Below, piece by piece: positions 1 through 11,347 of a stretch of DNA of 64,000 bases (its first letter is position 1; every line of letters starts with the position of its first letter). This stretch comes from Drosophila persimilis (Eukaryota; Arthropoda; Insecta; Diptera; Drosophilidae), in contig NW_020825289.1 of assembly GCF_003286085.1 (NCBI RefSeq), forward strand, positions 5,952,001 to 6,016,000, given 5' to 3'. The position numbers and the translations under genes were made by a program. Below the pieces are notes generated by a model, which ran no database searches, was not told where the DNA came from, and worked only from the letters and a program-made list of their open reading frames with translations.

Positions 1-86
1 AGCTGGTACTCGGAGATGCCAGTGTACCACTTGGCAAAATCGAGCTTCTTGAAGAATTCATTCAGTCTCTTCTGATCGCTACTCAT
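1..86 (-). CDS. 5' end of an unrecognised minus-strand gene (partial)
   Basis: An ATG on the minus strand at 86-84 opens a reading frame of 28 codons that runs off the left edge. It begins MSSDQKRLNEFFKKLDF and continues with an aromatic/charged segment ending near ISEYQ. The upstream side is AT-rich, as expected for a fly 5' UTR. The gene diverges from the plus-strand ORF at 372, leaving about 285 bp between the two starts, so they may share a promoter region. The fragment is too short to assign a family. The start is the only ATG in the open stretch. Confidence 0.5.
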   Translation of the reverse strand, partial: MSSDQKRLNEFFKKLDFAKWYTGISEYQ

Positions 87-371
87 TTCCACGCAATAAT
101 TTTCTTTACTTTCAATTTAAATCCCGTGAAAGCTAACCAAAATACGGATGATTTTTATACTGGAACTATGGGAACACTTGATTTTGTATAAAAGGGTCTC
201 TATATGGCCTAGAAATGGGTTACTCTGAATAAAACTTCAAACAAAAATAAACAAAAAAAATAAATTGTTTGTTGGGCTCCCAAAATTTTCTCATATTCAC
301 TCATTGCGTTAAATGTAATTGGCGGTTCCTCCCATATCAAAGAACACTCTGAATCCTGTGTCCCATCCAAG

Positions 372-2333
372 ATGCACGGCTGCATGTGGAGATGCCCGGC
401 GGGCAATGGCAATGAGCCCCAGAATCCCCCCCAATGTATGTGCCGTTCCGATGCCCCGGCTATGCAGATGGCCCACCGCATCGAGGAGTGTGTGCCCGGT
501 CTTAATGTATTCTGTATGCGGTTCGGGAACTGCGGCTTGATGCATCCCCAATATCCCCCGTGCATGTGCCTATGCGCCTGCCATGGGGAAGGCGGTGGAC
601 AGTGGCCGCAGAATCCAGAAGTCGTCCAGTCGGCCCCGCAGAAGAGAAGGTGCCGGAAGAAAGGCATTCGGCAAAGCAGAGAAAGTTACAGCTGCCCCTG
701 CCAAAATGCCTTCACCCAGACAGACATATCCTACGATCCTGAAATATGCTCCGTGGACTCGGGGTCCCAAACGCCCGAAGACGAAGAGGGGCCTGAGTAC
801 ACGGCCGTCACCGACATATTCGAGGAGGAGAAGGCGCTAACGCACCGCACAGGCGAAACGGAGTACATGAATACCGTTCACATGATGGTGACCAAGTACC
901 CAGAGGACGGTTCCAAGCCGGTGGTGGAAACGACCACGATCAAGAAGTCTCAGTCTCTTAACATGTTGGGCGATGTTGACGCAGAAACCATAGAGACCCT
1001 GCAATCTGTGACCGATTTGAGTTATTCGGTAGAAACTGGCGAGCATATTACATACAATCCTCAAAGTGATCAAAGATACCAGTCAGAGGATCGTCAGTTG
1101 TCAAGTAATCAAACCCACGAGTCCAGCGATCCCCAAAGTGCTCGAAGAAACGAGTCAAGGGATCTTCAGAGGGATCGAAGAAGCGTATCAAGTGATAGAA
1201 AACGCGAGTCGCAGGATCGTGAATCGACCAGTAGTCGAACCCGCGAGTCAAGTGATCGTCAAAGAGATCAAAGATACCAATTAGAGGACTCTCAAAGACA
1301 CGAGCCAACGGATACTCAAAGAGATCAAAGATACCAATCAGAGAACCATCAGAGACACGAGCCACAGGATCATCAATCGTCAAGTAATCGAGTCGATCCA
1401 CAAAGTGATCGAAGAAGCGTATCAAGTGATCGAAAACGCGAGTCACAGGATAGTCGATCGTCCAGAAGTCGAACCCGCGAGTCAAGTGGTCGTCCAAGTG
1501 ATCGTCCAAGTGATCGTCCAAGTGATCGTCCAAGTGATCGTCCAAGTGATCGAAGATCGTCTAACGAACCCCCAAGCAGCTACCGAGATGGCCTCACACC
1601 GAACATCAAAAATGTAAGATCGGAAGATAGTCGAAAAATGAGCGAGCGTGAAAGTATACGATCGGCGATGCGACCAGCGCGATCCATTTCAGCATCTGAA
1701 CCCACTGCCAGTGGACATCATTTCAAGTCGGAGCCCAATGTCGTTGTGTACCAGAAGACTGTCAAGTCGGATCACCAAATTCGACTTGATTCGGCGGCCA
1801 GCAGAAATACGGATGTGATGTTCGAGGATGTCTCTAAAATGGACCACAAGAATAATATGGCCTCGGCTGGCGGTCCGTCGTTTGCTTCTACGGCAAGGTC
1901 GTTTGGCAATGACAACCAATTGCTTCGGCCTGGAGAAAGTACTGACCAAAATGATTATGATAATGTGTCCATGCTGCAAGTAAGGACGGTCTACAGGTCG
2001 GAGACGGAAGAAAAATTGCTCGATTCGGACGACAAGGAGATGGTTATCGATGTTCATGAGGAGATAACCGATGAGGTAAGAATAAGATCCCCAGAGCCAG
2101 AGCCAGAGCTAGAGCCAGAGCCAGAGAAGAAAAAGGTTTCCCCAAGGACCGACTCGAAGAACAAATATCCCTCAGGCGCCATTATCGAACATATGATCAA
2201 AAAGGGGTATGACTGCGTCCAGCCATGCGGCTGCAACTGTTGCACCCCCCGCTGCTATCCCTGCGACTACTGTTGTGGAGGCTTCTGCTACTCGAATTGC
2301 TGCGGCTACTGCATGAATCCCTGTTGTCCCTAA
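372..2333 (+). CDS. Cys-bracketed, Arg/Ser/Asp-repeat protein, 653 aa, intronless
   Basis: One open frame of 653 codons from ATG 372 to TAA 2331-2333. Residues 1-70 are rich in Cys and Met. A long middle part (about 225-400) is built of degenerate Asp-Arg-Gln/Ser repeats with several SSDRKRESQD-like units and ends in a perfect PSDR array. Residues 540-590 carry an acidic PEPE run. The last 40 residues are packed with Cys as CC and CxxC pairs (CGCNCC, CCGGFC, NPCCP). Paired Cys clusters in intronless fly genes recall sperm-tail structural proteins such as the Mst families, but that link is inference from composition only. No signal peptide or membrane segment is evident. A long antisense frame is a by-product of the repeats. 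I do not recognise a named orthologue. Confidence 0.7.
   Translation: MHGCMWRCPAGNGNEPQNPPQCMCRSDAPAMQMAHRIEECVPGLNVFCMRFGNCGLMHPQYPPCMCLCACHGEGGGQWPQNPEVVQSAPQKRRCRKKGIRQSRESYSCPCQNAFTQTDISYDPEICSVDSGSQTPEDEEGPEYTAVTDIFEEEKALTHRTGETEYMNTVHMMVTKYPEDGSKPVVETTTIKKSQSLNMLGDVDAETIETLQSVTDLSYSVETGEHITYNPQSDQRYQSEDRQLSSNQTHESSDPQSARRNESRDLQRDRRSVSSDRKRESQDRESTSSRTRESSDRQRDQRYQLEDSQRHEPTDTQRDQRYQSENHQRHEPQDHQSSSNRVDPQSDRRSVSSDRKRESQDSRSSRSRTRESSGRPSDRPSDRPSDRPSDRPSDRRSSNEPPSSYRDGLTPNIKNVRSEDSRKMSERESIRSAMRPARSISASEPTASGHHFKSEPNVVVYQKTVKSDHQIRLDSAASRNTDVMFEDVSKMDHKNNMASAGGPSFASTARSFGNDNQLLRPGESTDQNDYDNVSMLQVRTVYRSETEEKLLDSDDKEMVIDVHEEITDEVRIRSPEPEPELEPEPEKKKVSPRTDSKNKYPSGAIIEHMIKKGYDCVQPCGCNCCTPRCYPCDYCCGGFCYSNCCGYCMNPCCP
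1489..1548 (+). repeat. 12-bp coding tandem repeat (PSDR units)
   Basis: About five near-perfect copies of a 12-bp unit of the form GATCGTCCAAGT encode consecutive Pro-Ser-Asp-Arg units inside the gene at 372-2333. Because 12 is a multiple of three, copy-number change keeps the frame. Confidence 0.85.
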
Positions 2334-2429
2334 GACTCATTAATGAAAACCTCCCATAGCCCACGCCATCCAGTACTTCAATAGCCCAAACCAACATATT
2401 AGTTCCATAATCTGTTAGCTTCCCCAATG

Positions 2430-2435
2430 AATAAA
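2430..2435 (+). terminator. Poly(A) signal AATAAA
   Basis: A canonical AATAAA lies about 97 nt after the stop codon of the 653-aa gene, a normal distance for a fly 3' UTR. Confidence 0.5.
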
Positions 2436-4668
2436 GCACCCAACAAACAACGAAATCAACAGAAATATTTGCTCCTTTGGGCTTGGGTTTATTCCTTTGC
2501 CAAGTGGAAATCCTGGTAAAATAATTTGCGGTCAATCTAGCCACAGGATCGTTAATGATGCAGACGATTAGCACAGTCCCTAGTCCTGGACCCAGCACTC
2601 TGCCAAATGAGATTTGGCTCCGAACTGCAGCTTATGGTCTTTTGAAATGCAATAGATTGGCCACTTGAGTGCCTTAGGCCAGGGCAATAAAGATAATTAG
2701 CATTTCGAATAGAATTATAATATTCTGATGGCCGGAATACCTGAAGATACTTCGCTGAAGTTGTTGAAGGGCGGCCGGCTTTCGCTTCGATTTAACAGAG
2801 ACATTATTCTCGTATCACATCTGCAAGCAGGTAAATATTCTGTCTCTTGACCATTTCCTAAGTTTGTCAGTATGGAGGAAATTGAATATTTTATTTACGG
2901 ATATTAAATGCCTTAGTTCTTTGGCATCTATGGCATATTTCGTTATGCCCCCCAGAGCTTCGGCGACGGCTCTGTCTGGCTTGAGAGTTTATCAACGAAA
3001 TGTTTGCCATTTAATTTTTGTTGACCCTTCGATTGGCCGGTTTACGAATAATTTAGCCATTTGCGCCAAAGCAAACAAAACAAAATCCAGAGCCTGGATG
3101 TTCGCTCACCAACGGATGTTCACTTTAGGCCACTAAAAGTTTCTTTCTTTCCTTTTTTTACCTCAACCTCTACCACTGCTTATGCCTTGGGGCGGCCGTC
3201 ATTTTATTTCGTTTCATGTTTTATTCACCACTTCCGCCGGAAATAGACATACGAGAGTGTATGTGTGTGTGCTGCACAGACAGGACAAACGATGAAACCG
3301 AGAGAGAGAGGAGTCTGGATAGATGGACGACGGATGGACAGATGGACGGATGGATAGATGGTTGGCTGTTTGGCTGTTTGGCTGGGATAGATTTTTGGTA
3401 GAAGACCAGAGACCAACAAAGTAGAAACGCTTTTCGCAAACAAATCCCACATAAATGCTCAATTTATAACAGACCGGAAGTTAAACTTAATCAAGCGTAC
3501 TTTCTGGCTTATTGTTTAGTTTTTCCCTCCTTTCCCGTACCCACACTCTTTCCGTATTTACTTAACATATTTTATTGCAATACTTTGCTCTCTCTCTGGG
3601 GTGACCGGGGGGTGTCCGCACCGCTTTGCCGGTGGGATTACATGGGGATTTTGTGTGCCCAAATACTCTGGAATACTCGACTCGCATTTCCATTTCGGCA
3701 TCAACTCGATTCACAGCAAATCCCTCGGTGCTTTTCCACTTGTTCTCGACCATTCTTCTGCATTTATTCATTCAGTTGCTTTATTGTTGTCCTTTCGTTG
3801 CGTTACGTTTCATTTCATATTTCGTTTGATAAATCTCCGGCATGAAACATGGATGGTTTTAGGATTTGTATCCTCTGAATAGTTAAAGAGTTTTCCCGGC
3901 ATCCATACAGATGGAAATGCTTTCATTGAGGATTAAAAAGGGGGGGTTTTGGGGGGAGAACCATCTCCATTCTATTATCAGTGACATTTTGAGGCAACTA
4001 ATATTAGTTCCTGCGTTGACAAATATTTTATGAGCTGGCATTCCACTCAATTATCCCTATGAAATTTGCATCAGTTGTCAAGCAATTAAATTGATTTGAA
4101 TTAAGTTTATAGACACGTCTGTCTGTGGGCAGGAATGCCGCATATTTGAGCTTAATGTGGCATGTGGCATGTGGAATGGGGCGTGTCTGGTGGCATGTCT
4201 CCTTCGGATCCCTATTGTTTGTTTATCCTTCAGATGAGCGCCAATCGCACACGCCACTCGCAGGGCAACAATCAAAGGAAACGGGCGGGGCGGGGCAGGG
4301 CAGGGCAAGGCGTTGGATGCGTTTCGCATTTGCTAATGCACTCGATAATTGCATGATGTGCCCTGCATCAATGTCTGCTAAATTCCTGCGGGATGCCACC
4401 CGAGGAGGTCCCACGTGGAGTCGATTCCCTTCCATGTTGGCGCAATTAGGGCTCATTGTTGCTGTCAATATGAGAAATTAGATCTGTCAAGGTTTATGAA
4501 ATACAAACAATGGATCTAGGGGGGGTACCTAATTGCATTGCGGCCGAGGTTTCCCTGCTCGCCGACTAGCCTTTGACTGTCGCGTCATTTGGAAAATAGG
4601 GCTCTGATTTAAGCGACATGTTTCGGCTAACATCTAGGAAAGTTTGATCAAAATTCAACAATGGAAAC
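2436..4668. other. Intergenic, no gene seen
   Basis: No supported coding region. The stretch holds GATGGACG-type short repeats near 3320-3360 and a G run near 3940-3955. Open frames here are short and overlap in several frames without coding character. Confidence 0.5.
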
Positions 4669-5598
4669 ATGAGGCTCCCGATGAATCTGAGACTCGACCT
4701 TCCGCTGATGCGCCGGATATGTCCTCGGGTATACCAGGGCAGTCCGTCAGCGCCCCCTGGCCAGGCGAGGAGAGCGATCCGTGTGCTGGGGACGCAAACC
4801 CCGGCCAAGGCCCGCCAGACGTACGTAAATCCGGTGCCGGATCTGCAGAGGAGCAACGAGACGAATCACCTCAGCATACAGGTGGACGTTGTGCACAGCG
4901 TGGCGACGCCGGGGGAGGTGTCGCTGCCGGCCCTGATCTACTTCTACGGCCCGTGGAGTCTGTTGGCCAGCAAGCTGAGCCTGCTGAAGCTGAAAATTCT
5001 GCGCGACTGGGCCTTCTCGGAGGCCAAGTTCGTGGAGAACTCCAGCCATGGGGCGCTCATCATCACCGACTTCATCCGGCGCAAGCGGGCGCGCAATGTC
5101 GAGAGGTGCTCCACGCCCATGGGGTACAAGCAGATCAGCCACGACCTGATAGACGGCACCCACGACTGGCGGCTGCAGATGATGCGCTTCGAGCGCCGTC
5201 ACATCCATCGCGTCATTCCGCTGAAAGTGCAGCTGCTGCAGCACTACGGCCACAAGTTTGCCTTCATCGACGTGGTCTACGTGGCGCTGCGTCGCAGCAA
5301 CGACTTCAGCTCGTCCAAGGATCTCGAGGAGGTGTACAGTCTGATGCGGCAGAATGCTAACAACTCGTCGCTGGTCGCGGCCCATCCGCTCATCTTTGCC
5401 GAGATCTTTGTGCGCTTCCGGCGGGACTACTCCGTCAAACCTACGCGAATGGGCAACGTGCGGGAGAACAGTCGCTGCATGGGCCAGTGGCTGGTGTCCA
5501 CCTACAAGATTCTGCAGTTCGACCTTATCGATCATCATCCCCAGTTTGATATTCCACTGACTGGTGGGCACACCGTCACTCCTCTGGTTACTCAATAA
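4669..5598 (+). CDS. Unrecognised intronless protein, 309 aa
   Basis: A single GC-rich frame from ATG 4669 to TAA 5596-5598, with AATAAA overlapping the stop (5594-5599). The N-terminus (about 1-60) is basic with Leu, Arg and Pro and few acidic residues, which would suit a mitochondrial presequence. The rest is a mixed alpha/beta-like globular sequence with segments such as PALIYFYGPWSLLASKLSLL and GQWLVSTYKILQFDL. The position of that last motif near the C-terminus is faintly reminiscent of Tim44/mL45-type domains, but I could not confirm this by eye. The alternative frame 4644-5360 in the same strand lacks such structure. Start choice rests on the first ATG of the frame. Confidence 0.65.
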   Translation: MRLPMNLRLDLPLMRRICPRVYQGSPSAPPGQARRAIRVLGTQTPAKARQTYVNPVPDLQRSNETNHLSIQVDVVHSVATPGEVSLPALIYFYGPWSLLASKLSLLKLKILRDWAFSEAKFVENSSHGALIITDFIRRKRARNVERCSTPMGYKQISHDLIDGTHDWRLQMMRFERRHIHRVIPLKVQLLQHYGHKFAFIDVVYVALRRSNDFSSSKDLEEVYSLMRQNANNSSLVAAHPLIFAEIFVRFRRDYSVKPTRMGNVRENSRCMGQWLVSTYKILQFDLIDHHPQFDIPLTGGHTVTPLVTQ

Positions 5599-7278
5599 AA
5601 CAGTTTGATCGGAGAATGGCTCCACTTGAAGGAGGACTGCCTTCCTGGAAGCTCTGCTGAAGACGGTGTCATAATCTGCGACGATAATGAGGCTTATCCT
5701 AAGCGGATGCACTCGAGAGTTCAAGGGGAAGTCCTGTCTGTTGTTTCCCTTTTCACCTTTGGCAGTCCCATGGGGAGCTCTACCTCTACCTCCTCTCCTC
5801 TTTGCTTCGCTTGCAACTCATGAACTGCTAAGCACCCTGATAGCCCCTGGGGATATTGAAAAATTTCCCACTCAAAATTTGTCATAATTTACCCAATTAA
5901 TATTCGCCCGAAGATTCATGTCCCAACTAATGCCGCAATCACTATTTTTCAACTCGTTTCTGAACATTGCTTCCAAGTATTCCCATCCCGCATTCCCCCA
6001 CGCTGTTCTGTTCCCCTGTTCCGCTTATCGGAACACGTTCTGGCGTGCACTGCAGCCTGTCAATAAGTAGAATTTATTATGCGCGTGAGTCCAGGCCAGC
6101 AGAAGACTTGGACGTGGACTTTTGTGGGTGCCACAGCCACCGCCACTGCCACCGTCTTGCATTGAAATTTAAAGCGTGCAAGTTTATGCTTTTAATTTTC
6201 CGCTCAATAAAATCCTGTGGCTTTCGCCTGCACAAATTACACTGTTGGGAGCCATTGCCTTCCACCACTTACCCTCATTACGATGCAATAATGAATTTCA
6301 GCAACATTTGCTGCAAGGTTATTGTCCCTTAATCAAAAGGGGGGCCATGGAGACTGCTGGTTCCTCCAAGGACTTTGATAATCGTGAAATGAATCCCTCT
6401 AGGGGGAGCATATAATTTGCACTTTTTAATATAAATTACCCAGACTTTTACACATTTTTCACTCCCCTTGCTCCGTCTTCTGAGCTCCTCCCCCATCGAT
6501 ATTCAAGTCGAGACCAATCTAGTCCTTGGGACGGGCACAACAAAAATGTTGTGTCAGTGCAAAACGTTTCCACACTCCGCTCTGAGTGATAGTTATTTTC
6601 GTTTGAAATGTAACAACAATTACTGCGGAGCGTGTTGGCTGCAAGACTTGGAATTATTTTCAAAATTGCCCTGTCACGTAAGCGGCGAAAACAAAGGCGG
6701 CAGCAAGCCACCTCCTAGTTAAAACTTTCCTGACACAAACAAAACCCAACAAGGATGTGCGAGCCGAGGCAACGAACCACGAACTTGGGACACACTTTCC
6801 GAAGAGTCGAGCGAATGGCCAGCTAGAGGAGATGCCCGTGGCAAGGACCTGCTGCAATGACAATTTTGTTTTCAACTCGAGATTCGGGACACTGACCGCC
6901 GCTGTAATGGGCAACAAAACAAATGACGACGCCATTGACAGGACACGGGCGGAGGGCCATGGGCGCCTGCCCCACATGACCAGAGCTAGAGCCAGAGCCA
7001 CTCTCCAAAGGAAGAAGGATTCGCATGCCGATGACAATGACTTTTTAAATTGTTTCACAAAAGTGTCCGTTTTGGTCAGAAAGTTTCAGTTCGTAGCACC
7101 AGCTGCTCCTCCAAATAAATGAGGAAAGATTCTTTCTTCTTTCACAGAGAAAGTGCGATTCCACTTGGTTAACATCATCATTATCGTTATCATTATCATT
7201 ATCAACAGGGACACGATTACACGGCGACGTTACGTGATAATGAGTATGAACAGGCGAAATCAGACTTTATGACTTCAT

Positions 7279-7329
7279 TCGAGTCCCGCCCCGCCCCGTC
7301 CCGTCCCGTCCCGTCCCGTCCCGTCCCAT
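7279..7329. repeat. Pentanucleotide (TCCCG)n tract
   Basis: About nine tandem copies of CCCGC/CCCGT read directly from the sequence, uninterrupted except for C/T changes. Confidence 0.85.
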
Positions 7330-8171
7330 CCCTCTCCATTACCACTATCGCAGGCAAGCAAGCGAATGTTTGACTGTCTGGCTGCCTGGCACCCCCACGC
7401 GACGCTTGTGCAGGTGTGGCAGCCACACCACAGACTCCGACTCGCGACTCCATCTCCAGCACAGCATTGACTGCTGGGCGGTTTCCCGCCCATCACCTGT
7501 GTCTGTGTCGTGTCCGCTAAAGTGCATTTGATGCTGCCGCCATCAGGTACCAGGTTCCAGGTCCAGGCTTCGACATCACTGCAGACACAATTAAATAGAC
7601 ATTCACTAGCTTTGATAGCGCCATTTGGCTGGGTTGGCACCCAAATGGATAGCTCCCCAGCGAGCAATTTGTGGAGCCCTAGAGGAGGTTGACTCTAGCA
7701 CTCATACTCATAGTGGATCCAGACCGTATCCCTATCCCTGGCATACACTCGTGTGTATGCATATCTTATCTGTAAGGCAAACACATTTTTCATGCTTCTT
7801 GTTTGTTGAAATTTTAGCTGGAAACTAATTTCCCAAGTCGTCATGCAACTCGACTCAATTTGAATTGATAAAGTGCATTTGAATGCCAGAAGTAAACAAT
7901 TTGGGATGCAAATTGGGGGAAGTAGCATGCGAGTGGGAGATAGCGAGAGAACGAGAGAGCGAGGGTTGCTCCAGCCATAGAGGGGCATCTCAATCGGATA
8001 TGCGAGACACAACTGATGTTTCACGGATTTATTTGAGTTTCAGTGACAATTCTTAAAAGAAAAGTTACCTGCCACCTACCCCCCTGATGAGAACTTTATA
8101 ATTACACCCCGCTGACAGCATCCTATCCTCCGTATGCAAGGGAGCAGCATCCGTAAGGGAGTCCTGCCACG

Positions 8172-8217
8172 CACCCACTCACCCACTCACCCACTCACCC
8201 ACTCACCCACTCACCCA
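8172..8217. repeat. 8-bp tandem repeat (CACCCACT)n
   Basis: Nearly six perfect copies of an octamer CACCCACT in a row. Confidence 0.85.
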
Positions 8218-8705
8218 TCAATGCGTATGCATAAAACTTTTGCCGCACTTCCTTCTGGGATAAGTATGGAAAATATTTAAAAGAAAAGTTTCGACTTGGA
8301 AAAACACTCGAACAGCTGACGACAAACGAAGGGAGGAGCAGGAGGAGGAGGAGGAGAAGGAGCGGAAGGGAGCTGGCGCCAGACTCTGGAGGAAATAATT
8401 TTCAATTTTCTCGTTAAAAACATTGCAAACATTTCAGTTTTCTCCTTTCTTTTCTTATTTTTTTTTATTAGAAGAAGTGCGAGCGCTTTTCAAAAACTGC
8501 AACGTTTTGAAACATTTTTTAATGAGCACTTCAGCGGCATGTGGACGGAGAAGAAAATTATTTTACTTTTTCCACTCGCACTGGGGCCGATGAAAAATTA
8601 CTTTCATTTTAATTAGGAACTGCCTCAAAGAGCAAAGTGCAAAAAGACGAAAAATTAAATTAAAAACACTTTCGTGCATTTAAGCAAATAAAGAGAGCGA
8701 ACACG

Positions 8706-8710
8706 GACAC

Positions 8711-8748
<38 letters not shown>

Positions 8749-8805
8749 TCGCACAGAGGAAAAGCGCGGATGCATGCGGCAGGCATGTGTGTGTGTGTGT
8801 GTGTG
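8706..8805. repeat. (AC)n followed by (GT)n microsatellites
   Basis: A CA-repeat of about 40 bp (8706-8746) is followed 40 bp later by a GT-repeat (8786-8805). The two could pair as an imperfect hairpin. Confidence 0.8.
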
Positions 8806-11223
8806 GGTGGGATTTTCCCTGTGTGCTGCTTGTTTTTTTTGTGTGTGTGTTTCCCCGTGTACGTGCCGAGCGGAGTTTTATTTTTTAATTAAGCTGTTTA
8901 CATTTAGTCGTAATGTCCTTGCCGCGTCCCTTTATACGTACGGGTATGGGTCGTGGGAGCATAGGTGCCAAGAGTAGTTTGTTCTCCCTCTGTGTACTGT
9001 GCTCTGTGCTCTGTTCTTCCAGCGACTAAGAAAAACAGCAGCCGCACCTTTGTGGGTCAAGTGAGCAGCCGGGCTCTTGCGGCTGTCGGCGCCACAATTA
9101 AAAATGTGCAAACTTGCATTATTAAAAAGAATTTCGCGACACTTCTTGGCCAAGCGAAACTGACCCGGCCCAAAAGCGGAGACACAAAAACTAAACCCGA
9201 AGGACAGCGATGAAATCTAGCCTTTGGTTTGCACCAAAAAAATAATAAAAATGGCAATTAATGGCTCACATTTTCGGAATCCACAAAGTAAATTGGAAAC
9301 CATTCGACGGCCATTGGCAACCACAGCCATGCGATTTTAATACATTTAAAAACAATTTGATTAATGGGTGGACATGAAACCAAACCAAGCGAAACGAAAT
9401 GAAAATCGACCTAATTTGAGCGCTAAATGTTTCGCATCCCTTGGAAAAAATATAGATTAAAAAAAAAAGAATTAATTAAAGGAGGGAAAAGTCAATTAAT
9501 TGCAACGTTTTTGGTTCATTAATGCAATTCGCATATTTTCAGGGATGTAGCCTATGGGGCACACACAAACACACACACACATTGAATTCAATTAATTAAA
9601 ATGTTTTTCTGCGAGGCACGGTACCCGTAATTGGCTTCAGGTGCAACAGTGGCTGGTACGAATGAATTTACTACCTCCGCCACTGCCAAAACATGTGCCT
9701 CGCGGGCATCGATCAAGGGTCGCTATGGAAATCCTCATTGAAGGCCCATTGCATAGCCCCAATGCCCCCAAAGGGAAAGTGTTCTAGCTCTAACAGCTAA
9801 ATGATTTAAAATAAAAACATTTTTAATGCACGGAATGGAGCACCGACCACTAGACCATTGCCAGTGCATGTAGAACTGTACTCGCCTTGCCTCAAGCCTC
9901 TGGTGCCTCCTACTTATCCTGATGAATGCTCTCTATTGAAATGCGGCAAGCGACGATCTGTAATTGAGGCAGCTAGAAGCTAGAAGCTTCTGATTAGTGC
10001 CGCATGGCTCGCATTGGTGCGCGCTCCTCATCAGCAATGGACAAAGGGCCTGGCCATGTGGCCGAAACAAATTCCCGCGCTTTGTGCAGGAAATTGGCAA
10101 AAAGCCTTGGCCAACCAGTGCGTAGGCAAAGCGGCAACAAAATGCCGCCTGCGGCCACGCATCGCTTGCAACGGCAGGAGCAGGAGCAGAAGCAGCCGGG
10201 TTGGGGGCAGACAGACACATTAGCAGTTCCTCTGGTCATTACGACTTTTGTGCTATTTGCCATGGCACACATCCCTCTCTTGTTCAGGCGCGTGCCTGGT
10301 GCGTCTCTTGTCGTGTTTGGCCAACAATCAAAGCACATTTTCCATTGTTTGCCGTCGAATGGCAATGCGGCATCACGTTCCGCTCCGCTCTGCTCCGTTC
10401 CGTTTCAGCTACTAATCCTACCAACTTTCTTGCCTTCTTGCAGAACATGTCGACAAAGGACAAAGGAAAGGCAGACCAGATACTGGGTAATTCCATGGTC
10501 AAGGGAGTGCATCGAGTACAAGGACATTAAGCAGGCCAGGTGCCCAGTTCTCTGAAGCCAATAGATCGACGAGGAACTCTCCACTCGGAAACGAGGTGTC
10601 AAAAGCATTACGACCATTTCTTTGTGGTAGATCAATCATCAAAATTTACGAGAACCGGTGGTCCCAAAGTGTGTTGGCCATAAAATGGTCCCGGAAGGCG
10701 GGGAAACTAATTAGACGGATATCAAATACGGATTAATGGCTTTCCAAGTGCCATAAAATCGAAGGCGCAACAATTAGCCGGGGCGGCCATAGGATATGTG
10801 CCAGCGGCAGTGGAATGCGAGCGAATATGTTGTGTCAACCATTAAAACCGAATCGGAGTCTGGTATCTGGGGGTCTGAGGGTCTGGGGGTCCTTCACTGC
10901 GGGAGAGTCGTTGCAATGCAAAGTAAAGTCGTTAAAACCTACAAAAGTTGTCTGCTGATGGAAAAGTTTTCCCTCGAAGCTGAAGGACGGATAACTTTGT
11001 TTTATGACTGTACATTGGGCGTAGAATTGCTTTCCATTTAAAAAATTTTAATCTAGCCCATAAATAAGCAGCCATTTCATTAGATCCGCATCCTCATGTG
11101 TTGCCAAGACACCCGTCTCCGTGACGGACAAAGTTTTTAATCTAATGCATCATCATCGTAAAAATCGTAGAGTCTGTTGTTAGTTGTTGGCTGTGAAAAT
11201 AGTTGCCCCTGCTTGTGTTTGAG

Positions 11224-11347
11224 TTTGATTCTCGAGGATTGCCGCCGCGGACTGGCTGTCCTACTTTGATTCTCGAGGATTTCCGCCGCGGACTGGCTGT
11301 CCGACTTTGATTCTCGAGGATTGCCGCCGCGGACTGGCTGTCAGACC
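11224..11347. repeat. 41-bp minisatellite, three copies
   Basis: Three tandem units starting at 11224, 11265 and 11306. Each contains TTTGATTCTCGAGGATT followed by CCGCCGCGGACTGG. Copies differ at only a few positions. Confidence 0.85.

Noticed and set aside
1048..1545. Minus-strand 165-aa frame rich in DDHL/FDHL
   Set aside because: It is the antisense of the 12-bp and related repeats in the 653-aa gene; the repeat keeps all frames open.
4747..5724. Minus-strand 325-aa frame opposite the 309-aa gene
   Set aside because: High-GC antisense shadow. It has no stop-flanking signals, while the plus-strand frame ends at a stop with an overlapping poly(A) signal.
8151..8220. CRISPR-like array
   Set aside because: Direct 8-bp tandem repeat without spacers, in an insect genome.
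10443..10530. Possible exon beginning MSTKDKGKADQILGNS after TTGCAG
   Set aside because: Short, no partner exon and no recognisable homology by eye; the acceptor-like context alone is weak.
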